NCBI GenBank assembly: GCA_025526915.1
Contig: JAHLKH010000247.1
Location: 1 to 32,266, forward strand
From: Entophlyctis helioformis
Taxonomy: Eukaryota; Chytridiomycota; Chytridiomycetes; Chytridiales; Chytriomycetaceae
DNA: 32,266 bases
Direction: 5' to 3'
The notes under the pieces are model-generated. The model had not been told where the DNA came from. It was given only the letters and a program-made list of their open reading frames with translations, and searched no databases. This document shows positions 21,362 to 32,266 of the stretch, piece by piece (position 1 is the first letter of the stretch; each line of letters begins with the position of its first letter). Both the position numbers and the translations under genes were made by a program.

Positions 21362-21369
21362 CATAAAAG
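21362..21369 (+). promoter_or_regulatory. TATA-like box of pirin (right)
   Basis: CATAAAAG 78 nt before the pirin ATG at 21447; mirrored at 13080-13087. No gene was found in the 530 bp between tRNA-Ala and pirin. Confidence 0.5.
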
Positions 21370-21446
21370 CCTTCGCTTGCCGCACTCTCGGCCATCCTCG
21401 CAACCAGCAAGCCGCAGTGCCGATCACACACACTCAGCCAGCCGCA

Positions 21447-22610
21447 ATGACAGTAACAACAACAGCAACAGCAACAGCAGCAAGGACGCTCAAGTCGGTC
21501 GTGCAGACCGTGCTCTCCCGCGAGCAGGCCGAGGGTCTTGGCGCTCGAGTGCGCCGCTCCATCGGCACATACGAGCTGCGCAACCTGGATCCGTTCCTGA
21601 TGCTCGACGAGTTCAACGTCAAGGAGCCCGCCGGCTTCCCCGACCACCCGCACAGAGGCTTCGAGACGGTGACGTACATGCTGTCGGGCGTGTTCCAGCA
21701 CGAGGACTTTGCCGGCCACAAGGGCACCATCGGGCCGGGCGACCTGCAGTGGATGACGGCCGGTGAGTGCGCAGCCGCCAGATGGATGGATGGCTGCTGG
21801 ATGGCTGCTGCTGCCAGACAGATGCCGCTGTGTGCTGCTGCTGTGTGCACCACATGCTGACACACACACACACACACACACACTCGCTCTCGCTCTCCAC
21901 ACTTGCGCTCAGGCCGCGGCATCGTGCACGCAGAGATGCCGCTCTCCAAGGACGTCTGCACCGGCCTGCAGCTGTGGGTCAACCTGCCGCGCAACGCCAA
22001 GATGATCCCGCCCCGCTACCAGGAGCTGAGCGCTACCCATGTGCCGCTGGCCGTCTCGCCCGACGGCAAGACCAGCGTCAAGGTCATTGCCGGCGAGTCG
22101 TACGGCGTGGCGGCCAAGGTGCACACATACTCGCCCATGTACTATCTGGACGTGAGCATGGCGGCCGGCGCGGTGTTTGAGCAGGCCATTCCCGAGGGAT
22201 ACACGGCGTTTGTGTACACTCTCGAGGGTTCGGCGACGTTTGGAGACACCACCAGCAGCAGCAGCAGCAGTGACGTTGATCCTGCCGATGTGCAGCAGCC
22301 AGCACAGCCGCACTGCACGCTTGTGCTCAGCAAGGACGGCCTGCTGCTGCGCGCCACGACTGCGCCAGAAGCCGCATCGCCTGCATCGCCTGCATCTGCC
22401 ACATCTGCCACGCCAACAGCGCCAAAGACGGCCGCTCGCTTCGTGGTGATTGCAGGCGAACCCATCAACGAGCCCATTGTGCAGCACGGCCCGTTTGTCA
22501 TGAACAGCGAGACCGAGATCCGCCAGGCCATCATGGACTACCAGCTTGGCCGCAACGGCTTTGAAAAGGCACCCGAGTGGGAGTCTGACATTGGCAAGCG
22601 TGCTCGCTGA
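21447..22610 (+). CDS. Pirin family protein, right copy
   Basis: Exons 21447-21762 and 21913-22610 are joined by a 150-nt GTGAGT...CTCAG intron and encode 337 residues, identical to the left-arm pirin. The cupin metal site is formed by His67 and His69 (DHPHRGFET) in exon 1 and His111 and Glu113 (GIVHAEMP) in exon 2. The poly-Ser segment ([13 protein letters not shown]) and the Ala/Pro/Thr repeat-rich insertion lie in the C-terminal cupin. The start codon is the first ATG after the TATA-like box. The gene converges on SCAPER, 131 bp from its stop. Protein identity with the other copy, although the kinase pair has diverged, suggests recent homogenisation or strong constraint. Confidence 0.93.
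21861..21882. repeat. CA microsatellite in pirin intron (right)
   Basis: (CA)n run in the pirin intron, partner of the TG run at 12566-12589. Confidence 0.85.
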
Positions 22611-22673
22611 TGTCTGCCGTGTCTTTCGTGTCTGCCTGCCTGTCTGTCGTGTCTCTTCAAACTACCATCCTGC

Positions 22674-22679
22674 AATAAA
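22674..22679 (+). terminator. Polyadenylation signal of pirin (right)
   Basis: AATAAA 64 nt after the pirin stop codon, preceded by CTGC and followed by CACATCGCAC; mirrored in the left arm. Confidence 0.6.
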
Positions 22680-22741
22680 CACATCGCACTCTGTTGTATT
22701 TCCACGCGTGTCTGCCAGCGACGTGCCACTCCAACTGTCCT

Positions 22742-25700
22742 TTACTCATTCGACTGCGCTTCTGATGCTGCCGCTGCCGCTGTTGCCAGATACGCATCAA
22801 CCATGGCTCGTGGCATGCGGACACCAACATCCATGCGATGCCCACTGCTGCCTGACACATCCGCCGCCTTGTGGTGTCGCTGCGTCTGCCTCAAGAACAT
22901 CGCAATCATCTCCACCGACATGTCCTCCTCCAGGATCCCGCGATTGGCTTCGTCGCCGACTGTCAGGATCGCCAGTGTTGGGAACAGCACGCGCTGCAGC
23001 TCAGGCCGCACGTAGAACGCGAACGGCAACGAGCACAGACGCTTGAGCATCACGGGTCCCTGAACGCTGCCGTATCGCACCATCTCGGCCATCTGCGGAT
23101 TGTCCAGACAGATGCTGCCGAGGAACAGGATCAGCTCGTGGAAGAGCGCATCCGATGGGCTGGTTGCGATGCTGCTGCTGCCGTCCCCGTTGCCGTCCCC
23201 GTTGCTGTTGCTGCCAACACTGACTGTTGCCGATGTCGGCTGGACACACTTGAACTGGTGCTGTGCAGTGGCCGACCATCGCTCCCAGTATTGGATCCAG
23301 TACAGGATCAGATGGAAACACTCGTTGCGCAGGCTGTCCATCTCGAGCACGTCCTGGTTTGGTTTGGACAAGCAATCGTCGCGTATCGTGTGCATCGTGG
23401 ATCATCTGCGTCAGTCACAGTCTGCAAACCAACCGCCATCTCTGTCCGCCATTGTCCGTGACGGCATGGTGGCATGGCATAGCATGACGTGACATGGCAT
23501 GACATGGCATGCACTCACCTGGACCATGCTCAAGTCCAATGCGCACATGTTGTTGAACGTGCGCAAGATGGTCAGTGAAATGGACAGCCAGTCGTCCGTG
23601 AGACTGAACTCGGCAGCCGACCGTGGATTGCCTCCCTTGTACAGCAGCACGGCGTCCAGCATCGTGACCAGCCCGCACAGATGCGTGTGTCGGAACGCAG
23701 ACACAACAAGTGCTGCATGTGGTGCCAGCGTCTTGCGTTCAAAGATTGGCGTCGTGTGGAGTCTGTCGCCGTGTGTGGAGTGCCAGCCATGCCATGCCAT
23801 GTCAGTCCATGTGCTGGCCATCCAAGCGAGCCATTCCAGACAGTGCCAGCAGAGCTGCTCATCGACGTACTCGGCTTGCTGGACGGCCGACAGTGTCTCC
23901 AAGAAACGCGAAGATGCACGCACAAAGCCAACCACACACGGCTCGGCCATGAGATGACCATGGATCTCGAGATGCACATCGCGCAGCCTGCTGATCACTT
24001 CCAGATGGACAGTCATGCTGAGCACCACGCCATGCAGCCACACAAGCAACAGTCAGTGTCAGTCCATGGGACACGGACACTGCCAGCAAATCCAAGGAAT
24101 GCAGACAACAAGCCAGCCAACCACTTGCCTGAATAGATCGTGCTGCAGACACACAGTATCGCTGTTGCTGCTTGCGTGCTCCAAGCAGCGTGTCACAACC
24201 GCCAGCATCCGTGATGCAACAGGCAGCACCAGCGACAATGTCTGACTGACAGCCTCTGACGGCGCCACGACAGCGTCGATGTGCACAGCGGCAGGACGCG
24301 TCCGAGTTGTTCAAGCAAGCCAACCAGCAGCGCATCAGGCGACCGAATGAGCAGCTCAATGGCCGATGGCTCGCCACACACGGCGAGCACAAGGTCGACT
24401 GCCAGACACACTTCTCTGCACAGTCGACGCCGTGTCAGTTGCCGATGCTGGCCACCACACAGCGACCACGCTTTGTGACACTGACAGCAGCATGGAACTC
24501 ACTTGACAGACAGCAGCATGCATTGCTTCTTGTCAACAGCTGAGCAAGCCAGCAGGATATGACCGACGAGTCCTGTTGTGCAGAGCGCATCGATTGTGCC
24601 GGCATGCTGGTCGGTCGTGGCAGTCTGTGCAGCATGTGGTCAGTGCTCTGATAGTCTGCAAGCCATCTGCAAGCCATCTGCAAACAAGCGTCAACAAAGA
24701 GCCACCTTGGCTGCATGCGCCAAGAGAGCCGCAAGATCGTCATCCAGTGCCGCCGCCATCGATGAATGCACAGCCTGTCCAGCATGCGACTCGGATTGCC
24801 GGCCGTGCTTGTGCTGCTGTTGAGCTGCAGCAAGTCGCTGCTTGAGACTGCCTGCCATGCGGCTGCATCTCTGCTTGAATTCTCGGCTGGCTGCCGTTGA
24901 CTTTGGCAGGATGGCAGGCGAGAAGAACGCAAACGTCTCGGACGCCTCCACGATCCGCTGACGAGCCTGCTGCACACGACGCCTGTCTGTCTTGCGGTCT
25001 TTGGCCATCTTGTTCATGGACGCGCTACTGGTCGTGGCATCTGCATCTACTGCAGCTGGTGCATCCGTCGTGGCTGATTGGTCGATCGCCAGACACAGCA
25101 CGCCAAGCACATGGTGGTCGTTGTTGCTGTTGCTGTTGCTATTGTCGCCATCTGCCTGTGGGACGGGAGTCGACGTGCCTGTGCCTTCCTCCTGACCACG
25201 GCAAGCATGGATCGCAGATGCGTTGAGTCTTGGCTGGACAGACACCGGCAAGCATGGCATGCTGATCCAATACTGTCTGTGTTGCCCACACGCTCACACG
25301 TACCATCTGCATGTGATCAGGTGTCTTGCGAGATGCGCTCATGCGGTCGGCCACGCTCTTGGCATTCAGGTTGGCTGCCGCTGCCTTGTCCTTGACCTGC
25401 TGGATCTGCTCGTCCTTGCGTCGGACTCCTCGTTCCAGTTTCTCTTCAAGCTCGCGTCGCTGTCCAACACCACGCAGCCAGAAGCGTGTCAGTCACGCCA
25501 TCGTCACTGGCATCCATCCACGCTCTCGGCGACACCCCAAGTGCCACATCTCGTGTGCAAACACCATCCGAGTCACATCCCAAACTGACCAGCTCCTTCT
25601 CAATCGCCTCTTGCGTGACGCGGAACGCTTCAAGCCGCTCGAGTTTCTTGGTGTTGCTGGTCAGACGCATCTGCTTGCGCATCTTGGCCTCTTCTTCCTT

Positions 25701-27737
25701 CTTGGCTTCGGCTTCGCGCTTGCGTTCCTCGTCGCGTGCCAGCCTGGCCAGCCGCTCCTGCTCCTGCTGCCTGCGTCGCTCGGTGGCTGCGTCTTGCATG
25801 GCTGCTGCCTCGCTGAGCTTGCGCTGCCGCTCCTCCTCTATCTCAATCAGACGTGCTTCGGTCTCCTGGTGGCGCTGCTGCACTTCAATCTTCTTGTTTT
25901 CCATGCTGACCGATGCGGATGAGCGATTCCATTTTGCATGTGCAAGTGTGGATGTGTGGATGTGTGTGCAATGGCAGACGTGACGGTGCAAGTGAGTCGA
26001 GTGCATCCCACATTGTGTGGTGCATTGCAACGCATATACACCTGAGCGCGGCAATGAACGAGATCTCGTCGCACTTTGTGTTCTCGTCCTTGGCCTTGAT
26101 CTGGATGCTGCGAAGGTGCGACTCGCGCAGCTTTTCTGCCTTGACTTGCTTCTCGTCGATCGACTCTCTGAGGTGGCGAGCCTGGCTTTGCAGCTGCTCC
26201 ATCTGCCGCTCCTTGGTGGCCTGGATCTGTCAAATGTTGCCAGTCAGTCAGGAAGCCAGTCAGCCAGTCAGCCAGCCAGATCGAGGATCATGGCAGCAAT
26301 GCAGACGCACGGAACACACCTTTTCCGACTTGGATCGCAGCTTTTCTGCCTTGAGAGTCTGGAAACTCTCGCGCAGTTCCTGTGCCTTGGCCTGCACACA
26401 AAGACAGCAAACGGCAACACCGGCATGCCATTGTGACTGTGAGCTGCGAACCAGAGTCACCGACAATGCAGGTGTTCACAGCCATCAAGCACGCTCACAC
26501 GCACCTGTTTGCGCAAGATCTCGGCAGGACTGAGCGATGGCTTGGAGATGGTCGGCGACAGGAAGCGACGCGGTGATGCAACAGACTGGACGACCCGCCT
26601 GCAAGATCCAATCCACGGTCAGCGAGTCAGCCAGTCAGTCCGCAGTGACACGATGGATGGATGGATGGATAGATGCAGGCCACTGCAACAGCACGCAAGG
26701 CAGGATAGGAGACCCAAGTCGGCCAGCCGTGCGACACCATGCAGATGCACTTGCCCTGATGTCCAGCTGGTGGATCGGTTTCGTGGTGTGTGCTGCATGG
26801 CGAGGAACCTGGCAGACGCACTGCCCATGATGTCGTCAAACTCGTCACGCATGTCGAGCATGCCATCGTCGTGGTGGCCTGTGTGAGTGGTGGTGCTGGT
26901 GATGCTGGCTGCAGCTGCCGGCGTGTTGCTGGTCTGCATGCTGAGCTGCATCTGGCCGAGCATGGCCAACTGCGCGATGCTCAATGGCTCCGAGATGGAT
27001 GGGCGGATGGCTTTCGGCACAGAGATGGCTGGCGGGACACCATGCGATGCAGCAGAGTGTGGAGCAGCAGGTGCGTGGTGGGACTCGGAGGCAGGAGCGG
27101 CAGCCGGCAGGTCTGCAAACGCCTGTGTCAGGAACGTGGCTTTGAGCCGATCCAAGCCAAGCGAGCGATCCCGAGTGCTGTCGAGCGACTGCCTGTGCTG
27201 ATCCCACGGCATCTGGCTGTGGCTGGACTGCGCACGATGGCCAAGGCCGTCCAGCGGGCGGCGGATGGACGGGATCTGTCGCAGAGCACAAGCGGCGACG
27301 GGATCGCAAGAGGAGCAGTCAGCGTGGCGATGGCGCGACGGTTTGGCATTGGAAGCCAGGCTGGCAGACACTGACACAGGAAGGCTGGCAGATGGCATGC
27401 TTGAGGGAGCGAGTGAGGGCAACACACCTGTTGGAACTTGGATGCGTAGGCTTGCAGCAGCGTGGCGATCTGGACAGCATCGACCTGCTGGACTTGTGCC
27501 AGCACAAGCAGCTCATCGAGGGTTCTGTGTTGGCACGGCGGTTCAAGTCAGCGGTGCGATGGGCATCCAAGCGGCATCCAAGCGGCAGCAGTGGTGGGAA
27601 GAGCGAGTGGGCAGAGCGAGTGGGCAGACGCACTGGCGGAGAATGTCCATGGCAAAGGCGCCATGGACGGCCTGGATGCCGTGGATGCCGTGCGCATGCG
27701 GCTGAGTTGGCACCTTTGGAGGAGCCCAGATCCCCGC

Positions 27738-27778
<41 letters not shown>

Positions 27779-28244
27779 TGTTGTTGTTGTGGTTGTGGTT
27801 GTGGGCGGAGTGCGATGCGAGGGGTGTGCTGCTGCTGCTGCTGCTGTTGCTGCCCAGAGGGTGCGTCTGCGGGCCGTGGCTGTGGTCGAGGTGCTGGTGC
27901 CGTGCCAGGCCGGGCGGTGCTGCGCTTGCACGAGTGGCAGCACCTGCAGCAGCACCGGCGGTAGCAGCAGCCGCCGCCTGCCGGCCGGCCGCCCTCGCAA
28001 GCACCGAGCTGTACAGCAGCGGCGGCTGGTGCTGGTGCGGCGCTGCTGCTGGCTGCTGGCTGCCCGTGTGCGGCTGGCTGCTGCCGTGCTGGCGCCGCTG
28101 CAGCCGCCGGGACTGCGGCACGGTGGTCCAGCCAGCACTCGCAGCACTCGCAGCGTGGCTGCTGTCGTCGTGGTTGTGGTTGCTGCCGGCAGCCGTCGTG
28201 GTTGCCATGCCCGCCATGCCCGCCATGCTCGTCGCAGTCTGCAT
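22742..28244 (-). CDS. SCAPER-family protein, right copy, one apparent frameshift
   Basis: The same thirteen-exon architecture as the left copy: low-complexity N-terminus with polyQ, coiled-coil block ([18 protein letters not shown], then [19 protein letters not shown] and EEERQRK) and the SCAPER C-terminal tail ([20 protein letters not shown]). The start at 28244 corresponds to the left 6065 start. Frame differs between arms upstream of this ATG, which supports the choice. In the exon ending HDLF, one C is missing near 24269 relative to the left arm, so the frame changes after LPLCTSTLS and the rest of that exon is out of frame. All other exons read through. Substitutions between the copies are scattered and many are conservative. 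The gene is divergent from the right kinase and convergent with pirin. Confidence 0.82.
24005..24128 (-). other. GC-AG intron in SCAPER (right)
   Basis: Donor GCAAGT directly after the exon end AG, as in the left copy, with acceptor TCAG before C-ATG. Conservation in both arms argues against a base-call error. Confidence 0.6.
26652..26671. repeat. Contracted GATG tetranucleotide array in SCAPER intron 3 (right)
   Basis: About four to five GATG units at the position where the left arm carries about 23 CATC units. Confidence 0.85.
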
Positions 28245-28540
28245 CCAACGGGCCGTGTCTGTGCAAGGCTGCGAACCTGCGCGCTGCTGCCCGATCTCGT
28301 GGCCAAAAGTCCGCCCAAAGTCCGCCCGCCAATCAGCTGCTGGCAGGCAGCCACACGGCCGGTGTGTGCGACTGCCAGCTGCCAGCCAGCCTGCCAGCCT
28401 GCCCTCGCACGCCTCTGTCGGCTGCTCTCGCCATGGCTGCCATCCAACCAGTCACCAACCAGCCGCCAGCCAGACCGTCACGACCACTCGCTGATCCGAG
28501 CGGCCAGATCTGCGACGATCACCCTGGTAGACCATGACTC
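28245..28540. promoter_or_regulatory. Bidirectional promoter between SCAPER and kinase (right)
   Basis: Contains the inverted counterpart of the left region: two tandem AAAGTCCGCCC motifs followed by CCAAT within 28303-28340. Start codons at 28244 (minus) and 28541 (plus) bound it. Confidence 0.5.
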
Positions 28541-31500
28541 ATGCTGCCATCGCCATCTCCAAGCCGCTGCATTCCGGCCACACTTGCCGCAAGTCCCAAC
28601 ATACCCACCACCAACACCCGCAAGCATCGCCGCCCAGACATGCCGCACAACGAGGCGACGATCCAAAGCCACGGCGTGCTGGTTGCCGTCCAAGTCGGCG
28701 CGGGTCGCCCGCCTGCCTCTGCCGCTGCCTCTGGTCCCTGTGCTTCTGCCTCTGGCCCACCACATGGTGACTCACCGTCCAAGCATGGCGATCCTGCACC
28801 TGCTGCTGACCAAGGTGCCCCGGCATCTGGCTCGGTGCATGCAGCCACCTGGACCATCACCCACGTCTCCACCAGCGTGCAGCCTGTTCTCGGCCACCGT
28901 CCCGAACAAATCCTCGGCTGCAACTTCCTGAGCCGCCTCGTTCCCAGCCGCTCGGTCGCCGCCTGGCTGGACATCGCCTCGTTCCTGGGCAGCAGACCCG
29001 TCCCCCTGCCGCACCTGGCCGCCCCGCACTGCTGCATCTTGCCCGTGCGGCTGGCCTCTGGAGTCGCCGTCCCGTCGCACGTCGCGCTGCACAACGTCCG
29101 TCCCGACCCTCCGGACTCTGCAGACCCAGACGGCCCCGCCGTGCTGCTCATCATCGAGATGGATCTCGTCAACAACTGCAACGCGTCCAGCCGTCGCCCA
29201 CTCGACGCGGCGTTGTCTGTGCCCATGATACCTGTGCTCTCTCCCCTGCCGCTGCATCTTGCATCGCCGCTACCACCGTCGAATGCAGACGGTCCATCTG
29301 CACAGGCTGCTGCTTCTTCTTCTGCATCTGCATCTGCTCCCTCATCGGCTTCCTTATCTGAACAGGATGCATCGGAATCTGTCATGCCAGAGTCGTGCAA
29401 ACCGCCGTCGCATGTGGTCCGTTCGCTTACGAGCTGTGCCACTCGGTCTCGCCCACAGCCAGACACTGCCGACACAAGCCTCTGGCATGCGCCTGTCATG
29501 ATCCCGTCGGCATGGACCGGCGTCACAAGCGATCCGTCCAAGTCAGCCGTCCTGTTGCACCAGGTGCTGCAGCTGGTTCGTTCCGCGCCAGACGTCCAGT
29601 CCAAGCTCACGACCGTCGGCCGGTTCCTGCTGCGCTTCACGGGCCACGAGCATCTGATTGTGTACAAGTCCAAGACCAGCCGATCCTTCGCTCTCGTCTT
29701 TGAAGAGGGCAGTCCAGCCAGCACGTCGCTGCTGAATCCGTTCAATGTGCAGGCAGCCAGCTTTGCGTCCGTTCCCGATGACGTCTGGGACCATTATGTT
29801 GTCAGGAGCATCAGCAGTCGCCTCATCTACGACAACGAGGCAGCTCAATCGCATGTGATGCGACTGCCTGGGATGCCCATGATCCCACTCAACCACTGCG
29901 CTCTTCGTGCTAATGCGCCGTTCCAGACCTCATACTATGCAAGCATTGGAGCGGTGAGTGGATGACTCGAATGTGGATGACTCGAATGTGGGCGGCAACT
30001 GCAATGCCATGACAGGCTTCAAGCAGCACTGACACATCTGCTCTCGTGTGCCGCACCAGCGATCACTGGCATCGATTAGCCTTTGGTGCTTTGGCAAGCC
30101 ATTCGCCACGATGGTCGTGCATTCCAACCACCCATACCGGCTGCCGATGGACAGCCTCGTGTTCGCGTGGCAGGTGGGATACGCAGTCAGCAATGTCCTT
30201 GAAACGGCCATTCTACTCGAGCAGATGAAGTCACAGCAGCTGGTCACCGACCAAGCCATCCTGTCGATTCTGTCGACACAAGGAACGCCTGCTGGATCAC
30301 ACAGCCGCGAGCCAAACCATGAAGCATCCCGCCAGCCACCAGCCACGCTCTCTGATCGGTCGCTTGCACTGTCGAGCTCGTCCGTGCAGCATCAATCAGC
30401 ACCCTCTCAGGCGTCCTCTCAAGCGTCCCCTCAAGCGTCCGCTCAGTCCCCAGCCGACTGTTCAGGCAGCGGTGTCAGGCAGCGTGTCAGGCAGCACGGA
30501 TTTCGCGCGTTTTCCTTTGCCGCAACCCACTCTCAACGCGACATCCAGCACAGACTTGCCCGACAGATCGCTCTCGTCTGCCACGCTCGCTTCATCACAG
30601 CCCATCGATCCAGCCGAGGGAAAGTATCTGCATCCGCCACGACCTTTCTCGCCAAGCCAGCCCATCCAAGCGACCAAGTACGCATCCTTCACGCCAAGCT
30701 GCGAGTCCTTCACAAGCGAGCAAGTCGAGCAGCATCAGCACCAACACGAGCATTCAGCAGAACCATCAGCAGCATGGCACGGCGCAGCCATCACACAGAC
30801 AGCCGCATCTGCTTGCAGGATCGGCAGCGAGCCAAGAGCAGGCTGGAGACGTCGCAGATGCCGCAACCCCAAGCCTGCCCAGTTGGTCGAGCACCAGAGG
30901 CAACATGCAGACACACACGTCAGCTGGCACGCAGGACGACGAGTGGGACCACAGCGAGGCTATCTCGCACCACATCATGACCAACATCTGCCAGCTGATG
31001 CAGTTCTTCAAGGCCGACGCTGCGCTCATCAACGTCAACAAGCTGATCCGCATCGTGAGTCCCGACGAGCTGCGTGTCCGAGTCGGACTACATCCTGGCA
31101 CAACTGTGCGAGCGGCGACCGACAACCATCATTGCGCTGGACGACTGCTCGGCATGTTTCTCGACTCTGGCCACTTCAAGCACGCATGCGGCCTGCTGTA
31201 CATCCCACTGACAGCCACAGGCGACGTGTTTGTTGGCTTCCTACGCAAGGAGTCGCACGTGTCCAGCAACCTGCAAGTTGCGCAGAGCCGCGAGCCCACG
31301 TCGCCGTTGGACTGCAACGCAACCGTGTCGGTAGCAGCCGCGTCGGGATGCGATCTGTGGACAGCCATCGACGAGAACATGGCGCAGCTGGTGCAGGTCA
31401 TCTACTGGTGGTTTGTGAGCACGTTCCAGGAGCGAGCATCTGCCATCAAGAACGACAAGCTACGTTCGCTGATGCTGGCCAACATCACACACGAATGTAA

Positions 31501-32266
31501 GCGAGAGTGTCTGGGCTTTGTGTGCTGTGGACAGACACTTGCCAGGGTCATATCTGGTCGGCGTGGACTAACCATCGACCGACCATCAACCGACCATCGA
31601 CCGACGGTCCACTGGCTGTGCATGGCAATATGGCAGTGCGCAATCCACTCAATGCCATCATCAACTTTCTCGAGTTGATGCTGGACGACAAGGCAGGCGA
31701 TCAGGGCAGAGATCAAGCCAAGCAGTATGCGCGCCATGCACACGAAGCGAGTCGCGCACTGCTGGACATTGTGAACGATTTGCTGGTGAGCCACAGTGTG
31801 TGTGTGTGTGTGTGTGTGTGGTCATGTTCAACTGCAGGCAGCGACGCCAACGAGCCAACTGACGCTATTGCGGATGCTTGGTCGCTGTTCTCCTGGCTGT
31901 TGGCAGTTCCTGACGCAAATGGAGGCCGGCCAGATGGTGCTGCGAGAAGAGACGTTTGTGCTGAGCGAGTTTGTGCGGTCGTCGGTCGAGTTGTTTGACG
32001 TTATGGCGCAGAGACGCGGACTCGAGCTTGCACTCGACATTGATGCGACTCTGGATGGGATGGTGGTGGTTGGCGATGCAGGCAAGATCCGGCAGGTGAT
32101 CTCCAATCTGGTGAGTGGCGATGGCAGTCATGGCGACGGCGTGAGATGGCATGGCGATGGCAACGTGGCGGACAGCTCACCAGATATGCGCAACCACCAG
32201 TGCGGCAATGCGATCAAGTTCACGCCAGCCGGCAGAGTGCGCGTCAGTTGCAAGGCGCTTGATGCG
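28541..32266 (+). CDS. Phytochrome-like hybrid histidine kinase, right copy, partial at window end, with frameshifts
   Basis: The start ATG at 28541 is preceded in frame by TGA. The PAS-like region carries IQSHGVL and LGHRPEQILGCNFL. The GAF carries RFTGHEHLIVYKS and the segment LNHCALRANAPFQTSYYASIGA split over its end, and an intron at 29954-30059 leads to ASISLWCFGKPF. A long Ser/Gln/His-rich linker precedes PHY (GLLYIPLTATGDVFV). Introns at 31497-31636 (inside the HisKA H-box), 31786-31906 and 32111-32200 are canonical. The ATPase N-box reads NAIKFTP before the window ends; G boxes and receiver lie outside. Single-base insertions near 30471, 30753 and 31077 and a deletion near 31152 break or locally scramble the frame relative to the left copy. 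It is predicted to be a sensor kinase; light sensing is doubtful because bilin-site motifs are missing. Confidence 0.8.
31497..31636 (+). other. Intron splitting the HisKA H-box (right kinase)
   Basis: Donor GTAAGC after NITHE plus one base and acceptor GGCAG before LRNPLNAI. Splicing yields HELRNPLNA with the phospho-accepting His just before the junction. Confidence 0.75.
31795..31820. repeat. TG microsatellite in kinase intron (right)
   Basis: Uninterrupted TG run at the start of the intron following the HisKA exon; the left copy is longer and interrupted. Confidence 0.85.

Larger units (their letters stand above)
20776..32266 (-). repeat. Right arm of the giant inverted repeat (truncated by window end)
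   Basis: Reverse-complement copy of 1988-13672, with tRNA-Ala, pirin, SCAPER and the histidine kinase in mirrored order. It differs from the left arm by scattered substitutions, in-frame length variants, microsatellite length changes and single-base indels, so it is not a simple read-back of the same molecule. The 7.1 kb between the arms (13673-20775) is unique within the window. Whether the arms are a true duplication or an assembly join of two haplotypes cannot be decided from sequence alone. Confidence 0.97.

Noticed and set aside
1988..32266. Organellar inverted repeat (plastid-like)
   Set aside because: The genes are nuclear types with spliceosomal introns; no rRNA or organellar genes are present.

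Overview
The window is nuclear DNA of a GC-rich eukaryote with compact, intron-containing genes. Most introns are about 75-165 nt with GTGAGT, GTGCGT or GTAAGC-like donors. A fungal-type phytochrome-like hybrid histidine kinase, a pirin, a SCAPER-family protein and a large ankyrin protein with WLHENRTEGCT-type repeats suggest an early-diverging fungus, most likely a chytrid. That taxonomic call is inference, because no rRNA or marker gene is present.

The dominant feature is a very large inverted repeat. The left arm (1988-13672 has its partner inside the window) and the right arm (20776-32266) are reverse-complement copies. They carry the same four genes in mirror order: a phytochrome-like hybrid histidine kinase, a SCAPER homologue divergent from it, a pirin convergent with SCAPER, and a tRNA-Ala(AGC) close to each inner end. 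Paired positions sum to 34448 at the inner edge and drift to about 34262 distally, so the arms differ by many indels. The pirin pair encodes identical protein. The kinase pair differs most. The right arm is cut by the window end. Bases 1-1987 continue the left arm outward: the kinase receiver domain and possibly part of another gene.

The unique core (13673-20775) holds a DUF4097-type adhesin-like repeat gene, an ankyrin remnant broken by one in-frame stop, a string of hairpins that resembles a Helitron 3' end, about 1.6 kb with no recognisable gene, an intronless ankyrin gene on the minus strand, and antisense to its 5' end a fragment resembling the C-terminal zinc knuckle of a non-LTR retrotransposon. 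The core therefore looks like an accessory island between two mirrored blocks of conserved genes.

SCAPER (left copy) and both pirins read intact through their introns. Both kinase copies carry several different single-base frameshifts and have lost the phytochrome bilin-pocket signatures. Either the kinase is decaying in both copies or the sequence has residual indel errors; the uneven distribution among genes slightly favours real decay. The mirror structure itself may be a genuine inverted segmental duplication or two haplotypes joined in opposite orientation by assembly.
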